This document shows, piece by piece, positions 58,910 to 64,000 of a stretch of 64,000 nt of DNA; the stretch's first letter is position 1, and each line of letters begins with the position of its first letter. The position numbers and the translations under genes are program-made. The stretch is taken from positions 2,108,001-2,172,000 of the forward strand of contig NC_133014.1 of NCBI RefSeq assembly GCF_048564905.1, in the 5' to 3' direction. Origin of the DNA: Vicugna pacos (taxonomy: Eukaryota; Chordata; Mammalia; Artiodactyla; Camelidae). The notes under the pieces are model-generated. The model was not told the origin of the DNA, made no database searches, and saw nothing but the letters and a program-made list of their open reading frames with translations.

Positions 58910-59700
58910 TTTATTAAGGCTGGACCTGCTTGACAGACCCTACGCGGGACGCCCGCCCAGCAGCTCCCCGACCGGGAGGCGACGGCGGCGCTGTGGCCCG
59001 TCCAGAGAGCGCTCTGCCGACCTTCGGCCCGGTCACAGGCGGGCGGAGCAGCGTTGCACGAACCACTCCAGGCTTGCTGCCGCTGCCCGGCTCCTCGCCC
59101 CCGCACTGTGGGACAGTTCCAGAAAGCGCGGACGGCGGGAGAGCCACGCCCACTCCTGAGCGCCGGCCAATCGCAGCACGCGGCGCGGCGTCCTCGGGGG
59201 GGGCGGTGCGCCCGAAGAATCCCCGCCCCCCGCCCCAGCACCCGCCAATCGCAGCGCGCGGTGCGGCACGGCACGCCGAGTTGGTTCGGCAGCGCACAGC
59301 TTTCGGGCGCTTTGAGGCAGCGGCGCACCCCTGAGGCGGCGGCGCACCCGGAGATGCCTCGCGGGGGCCGCTGTGGCAGCGGGAAGGTAGGCAGTGGGCG
59401 CTGCCTCCTCGGTCTCTCCCTGTCGGCCCGGCCCGCGGGGCGCAGGGGGCGGGTGGCTGGCCCCGGGCAGGCAGCCGAGGCTCTGCGGCGTCTGTGGCGC
59501 GAACGCAGCTCGCGTCGGAGGCGGGCTGGGAGAAGCCGCCTCCTGGAGGGCGGGGGCCGCGGCCGCTGGTCAGTCAGGCCGTGGGGGCCGCGCCTCGCCG
59601 GTGTTCGGCGGTGTCTGCGCCGCGTTGGGCGCGGGGTCCGAGTGGGGCGGCCGGGTGACGCGAGGGGCTGAGGACACCTGCGTTCTGAGTCGTTGCGTGT
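58910..59700 (+). promoter_or_regulatory. CpG island promoter, TATA-less, two CCAAT boxes
   Basis: About 800 bp of very high G+C with abundant CpG in a window otherwise depleted of CpG. Two CCAAT boxes at 59,167-59,171 and 59,245-59,249 each sit in the same 10-mer (CCAATCGCAG), 78 bp apart, within a direct repeat. GC boxes such as 'ggggggcggtg' lie nearby and no TATA box is seen. A T/C-rich E2F-like 'tttcgggcgc' at about 59,302 lies just before the putative first exon. This is the pattern of a housekeeping or cell-cycle gene promoter. Which direction it drives is inferred from downstream splice-like exons on plus; divergent transcription is possible. Confidence 0.8.
59354..59386 (+). CDS. Putative first coding exon of an unidentified gene (or 5' UTR exon)
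   Basis: ATG in a fair context (GGAG before, C after) opens MPRGGRCGSGK and ends at a GTAGGC donor. If spliced to the acceptor at 60,979, the frame continues TISTEKKKLGYRLPILSRRD... for 39 codons and then meets TGA at 61,096-61,098. The product would be a 50-residue peptide, behaving as an upstream ORF, or else the true splice pattern differs. The transcription start should lie just upstream, in the CpG island. I do not recognise the protein. Confidence 0.35.
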
Positions 59701-60978
59701 GTCCTTTACCTTTCACAGGTTATTTTTGAGCTTCTTGCCTACAAATGTACTCGTCTTATCATGCTAAAAGCGTGAACTCGTCTTCCTTTACCAAAAAACT
59801 TCCGCAGAAAATAAATGGTGTCTGCTAGGTTTCTCCAATGTAAAGTTACTGTTTTCCCTTTTGGAATTAATAAGTAATTTGTGGGGCGGTGCTTTGTGAC
59901 CGTGTGTGTATCCTCTTCAAACGTTCATCCTCTAGTTTTAGCATTCACTGATGATTTTCTGAATCCATCATTTACTTATTTGTTTGTATCAATTTAGGCT
60001 CATTTTCATTTCATTCAGTAGGTTTTAATCCTTCAGTGTCATTATTTATTTGATGCTGAAATGCCCACATTTGGCCACAGTGAGAGCTCCTTCATGCAGG
60101 TTCATGGGTCCTTTTGACATGTTTTCATTATTCCTTGAGCAGTTGTTGACTCTCTGACTTAAGAGGTTTCAGGCTCCTCTTGTCCTTTCCTGTCCCATCG
60201 CCGGTGTCACCTACTTCTTTAAAGACCTGCGCTGATTTAATGTGTTAAAGAGGTATTCTGGAGTTCATACACACACACGCATACGCTCTAAATAGAGCAA
60301 ATGATGTTTCCACTTTCTTTACTGTTCCAGATAACTAAGTGAGCGTCTTCAGAGCTGTCAGATAACTGCACCCTGGTGGAGGCAGCGCCTTCCTGGGGGT
60401 AGATGCTTCTTCCTCTTGCAGTCCTGCCCAACTGTAGGAATTTCTACTTATGAAGGAACATGCTTAGACCTATTAAGTATTAAAATACCATCTGTGTTAT
60501 GGCTGAATTTATGAATTTGTTCCCTTCCTCCTAGTTAAGGAAGTTTTAATGGTATATTTTAATCATTTTTTTTTCAAACTACAGTGACATTGATGAAGGG
60601 TTTTATTTCTGATGAGGTGATTAGCTCGTAGTAGTTGACCTTAACTTGGTTCCTAGTGTAAATCTAAAATTTTCCTTAAAATGCAAATTAAAAAGCTTAT
60701 GAAGTGAATATGTGTCTGTTGTAGAGACTTTAAACAAAACAAAAGATGTAATACTGTGCAGGACTTTGGAGAGTCCTTGTTTGTCCTAACCCATGTGCAT
60801 TTTGGACTGTGTCTAGTTGTAAGTGTTGTCCAAACGTTTTTGGTTTTGCTGTCTAACAACTCTGTGGATTCAGACACATTTAAAAACTATGCCTTCACTG
60901 CTGCCATTCCTGGGTTTCCATGTTGTTAATTGTTAATGTGTATTTAATGAAGTTGATTTCATTTTTTTTCCTTTACAG
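59701..60978. other. Putative intron 1 of the CpG-island gene
   Basis: AT-rich sequence with no recognised repeat apart from a short CA-type run at 60,270-60,282. It contains no convincing further exon. Confidence 0.4.
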
Positions 60979-61147
60979 ACTATCTCTACAGAGAAAAAGA
61001 AATTGGGGTATAGACTACCCATCCTTTCCAGGAGAGACTCCACTACAGTACAGAAGAGTGGGTCTCAGGACCGTAGGGGAAGCTGCTTCCCTCTCTGAAG
61101 CATGGCTCAGGTGTGGAGAAGGATTTCAGGAGACTGCTGGGACTCCG
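60979..61147 (+). CDS. Putative second exon (169 bp)
   Basis: A pyrimidine tract and ACAG acceptor ('cctttacag') precede it and a strong GTAAGA donor follows. One frame is open throughout and through the next exon (LSLQRKRNWGIDYPSFPGET...). Another frame has an ATG at 61,102 giving MAQVWRRISGDCWDS, which joins in frame to AEKKTTAEKHLELSSRPKK in the third exon. That ATG lies four bases after the in-frame TGA of the upstream reading, as for a uORF/main-ORF layout. Gene identity unknown; the splice sites are the main support. Confidence 0.45.
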
Positions 61148-61149
61148 GT

Positions 61150-62690
61150 AAGATAGCTGTAATACTGTTTGCCCTGAATGCTGAAGGATAATCCTAGTTA
61201 CTGTGTGTTCAGGCCACTGTAATATATTTCTTTGGTATTCCCTTCTTTATTTCCTTTCAGAACACTGTAGTTGGTGGATTACTTTTTTTCACTCATCCTT
61301 GAATTCCTTAAAAATTGTGGCATATTAGTATCCACCCCTTTCTGTCATGCAGAGCCTCTATACTTCTTTGTAAGTAGAGGATACATACTGAAAATGTTCT
61401 CAGAGATGAAGCGGTTGAGCATTTACTCTATAAAAAGTACATTTATGAAATGCTAATATATTCAGAATCTTTTGGCATTGAGATATTCAGGTTAATTTTT
61501 GTTTATGTGGTAACTTTGAAGTATTCACCATAAAGAGGAGTACTCACCACTATTAGAAACTTTAAAGGTGGGGTTGCTCTCTCTCTATTTAGATTGAGGA
61601 AAAATGTAAAAATACATTTATTAGGTATATGAGGAGTATGTGCTTTGGGAATACTTTTTGGTAAATATAAATAAAGGAAAACAGAAATATGTTAAGGTGA
61701 TATAATCGAAGTTCTTGAATATTTTACATCATATTGTTGGGTTTTGGCCCCTGTCCCCCAAATTACTACATCATTATTAGTTATTATTGTTGTTATCATT
61801 ATCTGCCTGCTGTCATTAACAGCTGAAAAGAAGACTACTGCAGAAAAACACCTTGAGTTATCCTCTAGACCCAAGAAAGGTAATATATTCATGGTTTAAA
61901 AAATACCCAAACAATGTAAAAAGATACTTTTTTTGAAAAATCTCTCCCTCACCTTTGTCATCATCTACCCCATTTTTCCTGCCTCCTCTAGGTAATTATT
62001 AACAAATTTTATGTGTCCTTTCTGGGGTCACTGTTATCAACAGAGCCCAGTAGGTAAGTTCAAGCTCATAGCTCCAGGGTTTTTAAAAAAATCTGATTTG
62101 GGAAATGTAGTTATGACCTGTGGTATAAGGACTATACTGCTAGTTAATGAAATTCTTATTTGGCGAATTAGTTGGGAAAAGCTTTCAGCTACAAATGCTA
62201 GGAAACCCTATTGAGGTGTTTGAAGAAATGGGGTTGAATTTATCTCCTGCAGCAAGAAGTCCAGGGACCCAGACTTGTTCTGAGTTCTGCAGTCCGAATG
62301 TGGGGTTTGTTTTTGTGGTTGTTAGGTGGAAGCTGGATTCTCCAGACCCAGTTCTCAGGAAGAGTTAGGGTTGGAGGATTTTCTCCAAATGAACTTTTCT
62401 TCTGGGAATAAGTACTCTCCCCAGGACGTCTACCTTTGGTCAGAATCTGTTACATAGGGTCACCTCCACTAAACAGATATCAGAAATCAAGGATTTTTAA
62501 ACATGTATGTTGCTGATCAAATAAAATTAGGATTTTGTTGATGAGGAAGACGAGAAGAGGTGGGTATCAAGGAGGCTGCTGGTTCTGCTGCCACACTCAG
62601 TTACCCTGTGGGAGGGGCTGGAGAAGTCAGGGCCTGAGACTTCAGAGATCTCATCTGACCCCACGGTGTTCTGACTGTGTCCTCCTGCCT
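61150..62690. other. Putative intronic sequence of the CpG-island gene
   Basis: AT-rich, mostly unique sequence around the putative third exon. No named repeat is seen before the MIR at 62,695. A pyrimidine-rich tract lies at 61,578-61,590. Confidence 0.4.
61823..61879 (+). CDS. Putative third exon (57 bp)
   Basis: Preceded by 'cattaacag' and followed by a GTAATA donor. Depending on frame it encodes EKKTTAEKHLELSSRPKK (continuing the ATG at 61,102) or LKRRLLQKNTLSYPLDPRK (continuing the long open frame of the second exon). The gene must continue beyond the window. Small lysine-rich exons give little family signal. Confidence 0.4.
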
Positions 62691-62694
62691 GTGG

Positions 62695-62875
62695 GGTCTT
62701 GAGAAAGCAAGCTAAGCACGCTGAGCCTCAGTTTCTGCACTGGAAATAGGCATAAGAATTGTGTGTCTTGTTGGGTTATTGTGAGCTTTTAAAAAATTAA
62801 TAAAAGTGCTTAGTTCAAAGGTTTACACTTAGTAGGTGCTTAATGGTACCAGTTACTGTTATGTTTGATGGCAAA
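62695..62875 (-). mobile_element. MIR SINE relic, antisense
   Basis: Follows the inverted MIR order closely: 'ctgagcctcagtttctgcac', 'gaaataggcataagaattgt', 'ttgggttattgtgagctttt', 'ttacacttagtaggtgctta'. One of the best preserved MIRs in the window. Confidence 0.75.
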
Positions 62876-63197
62876 AAGCTGTATGAGAGCCTACTCAGAG
62901 TCCAGGAGAGTGAGAAAACTTTCTGTGGATAAGACACTAAACATTTCTTTATGCTATATTATTATTTCCCTAACATTTAAGTGGGTTCTTTTTATGTGAA
63001 TGAAAAATAAAATTCCCCTATTTTTTTAAATTCATGAAACACTGTATTAAATAAACTGGCACATGGTGTTTGTAATATCATAGTCTTCTAATGGTACTGC
63101 AGAATTTATTTATTATTATTAGTGCCAAATGCTGTGATTTGCAAAGATCAATTTAATTCTGGTTTCCTAATTCACTATATAATGTGTGGAGAAAATA

Positions 63198-63413
63198 GTA
63201 CAGTTGACCTTTGAACAGTGTGGGGGGCTAGAGATGCTGGCCCTCTATGCAGTATAAAATCTGCCTATAATAAGCTTTACAAGTCAGCCCTCTGCACCCA
63301 TGGATTCACCTACTGCAGACTGTGCAGTAGTAGTACCTATTTTTGAAAAAAATCCACGTGTAGTTGAACCCACACAGCTCAGACTTGTGTTGTTCAAGGG
63401 TAAACTAACTGTA
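63198..63413. mobile_element. Tigger-like non-autonomous DNA transposon
   Basis: Left end 'acagttgacctttgaacagt' and right end 'tgttcaagggtaaactaact' form inverted repeats of the kind seen in mammalian Tigger-related MITEs ('acagttgacccttgaacaac'). It lacks coding sequence and is flanked by TA-rich sites. Confidence 0.7.
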
Positions 63414-63524
63414 TTTTCCTTTACAGACATAGCTTATATCTTTTCCTGGAGATTTAAAGTTGGTATAGTCAAGTTCAACTTGGAGAGAGAAAGAAATATT
63501 AAATAAGCTGCTACCTTGTATTTA

Positions 63525-63618
63525 TTATTTGATTGATTGATTGATTGTCCTGGGATTTGAATCCAGGACCTTGTGAATGCCAAGCGTGTGCTCTACTACT
63601 GAGCCATACCCGCATCCC
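63525..63618 (-). mobile_element. Camelid tRNA-derived SINE with exact 17-bp target duplication
   Basis: Inverted SINE with a GATT-repeat tail on plus, then 'cctgggatttgaatccagga' and 'ctactactgagccataccc'. Target duplication CTGCTACCTTGTATTTA at 63,508-63,524 and 63,619-63,635 is perfect, so this insertion is relatively young. Confidence 0.92.
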
Positions 63619-63635
63619 CTGCTACCTTGTATTTA

Positions 63636-64000
63636 ATTTCAAGAGGATTTGGGGGGATCATTTCCCCATCCCAATATATAGTCAACCCATTCTTCTGTAC
63701 TTTCTGTTCTGTAAAATGATCAATATATGCTGATAGGCTGTAAGAGCTTATGTCCATGTATAATTTATTTACAGCATAAGTAGCTTGTTAAGGCAAGAAA
63801 GAATGGTTAATAATTTAACGAAAGCTTACAAATAGACGTTGATAGAAAAGGGGCCCGAAGGCACGTCCTGTAACTGGCTCCTTTGTAAAATCTCAACGTC
63901 TTAAGTTTTAGTTCAGGGCAGGCTATTAAATTTTTAGGACTTGGAAGTAATATTTTTTTGACAGCTGGGAATCAGAAGTAGGGAAACATACTTCTGCAGA
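63636..64000. other. Putative intronic or intergenic tail, nothing recognised
   Basis: AT-rich sequence after the SINE with no recognised gene or repeat before the window ends. Confidence 0.4.

Noticed and set aside
58882-59671. Several overlapping long frames on both strands in the CpG island
   Set aside because: Arg/Pro/Gly/Ala-rich translations in nearly every frame are expected from extreme G+C. Only the short MPRGG exon has a plausible splice donor and context.

Overview
This window looks like nuclear chromosomal DNA of a placental mammal, most likely a camelid (camel, llama or alpaca). That call rests on two recognised signatures. One is a short tRNA-derived SINE carrying the inverted text 'ggggattgaacccaggacc' followed by a B-box-like 'gagctacaccctccc'. 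The other is many copies of an artiodactyl-type L1 3' end ('cacagggaactatattcaat' ... 'caactatacttcaataaaa'). Older layers (L2, MIR, old L1, MER2-like DNA transposons) fit any eutherian. No prokaryotic, plasmid or phage features are present, and almost no open reading frame here is a real gene.

Layout. 1-8.7 kb holds two antisense L1 blocks, with a younger L1 tail inserted into an old repeat. 8.7-30.8 kb is intergenic DNA with L2 and MIR relics, several L1 tails (some 5'-inverted), an unidentified polyadenylated retrocopy wedged between L1 pieces (14.5-14.97 kb), a decayed C2H2 zinc-finger pseudogene (16.8-17.8 kb), camelid SINEs, and a 1.65 kb L1 splitting an antisense L2 (26.0-28.7 kb).

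31.27-38.55 kb is the standout: a NUMT (nuclear copy of mitochondrial DNA) of about 6.2 kb. It runs in inverted order from the 5' part of COX1 through Tyr/Cys/OriL/Asn/Ala/Trp, ND2, Met/Gln/Ile, ND1, Leu, 16S, Val, 12S and Phe into the control region. It has since received a twin-primed L1, a SINE and a CA/TA microsatellite.

38.55-48.3 kb and 54.2-58.0 kb hold diverged copies of a composite, L1-rich unit of about 3.0-3.1 kb, repeated in tandem and dispersed. The NUMT sits inside one of them. Between them lie a MaLR-like fragment, a PAIP1 processed pseudogene (49.1-50.7 kb), a probable solo LTR, a GC-rich minisatellite whose unit resembles the ZNF143/SBS promoter motif (51.8-52.1 kb), and about 300 bp of degenerate telomere-like CCCTAA repeats (53.07-53.37 kb).

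58.9-59.7 kb is a TATA-less CpG island with two CCAAT boxes in a direct repeat. It is probably the promoter and first exon of a plus-strand gene whose next two plausible exons are at 60,979-61,147 and 61,823-61,879. I could not identify that gene. The NUMT, the PAIP1 copy and the SINE/L1 insertions do not work together; the only likely functional locus is the CpG-island gene at the right end. All family names come from recognition by eye, with no database search.
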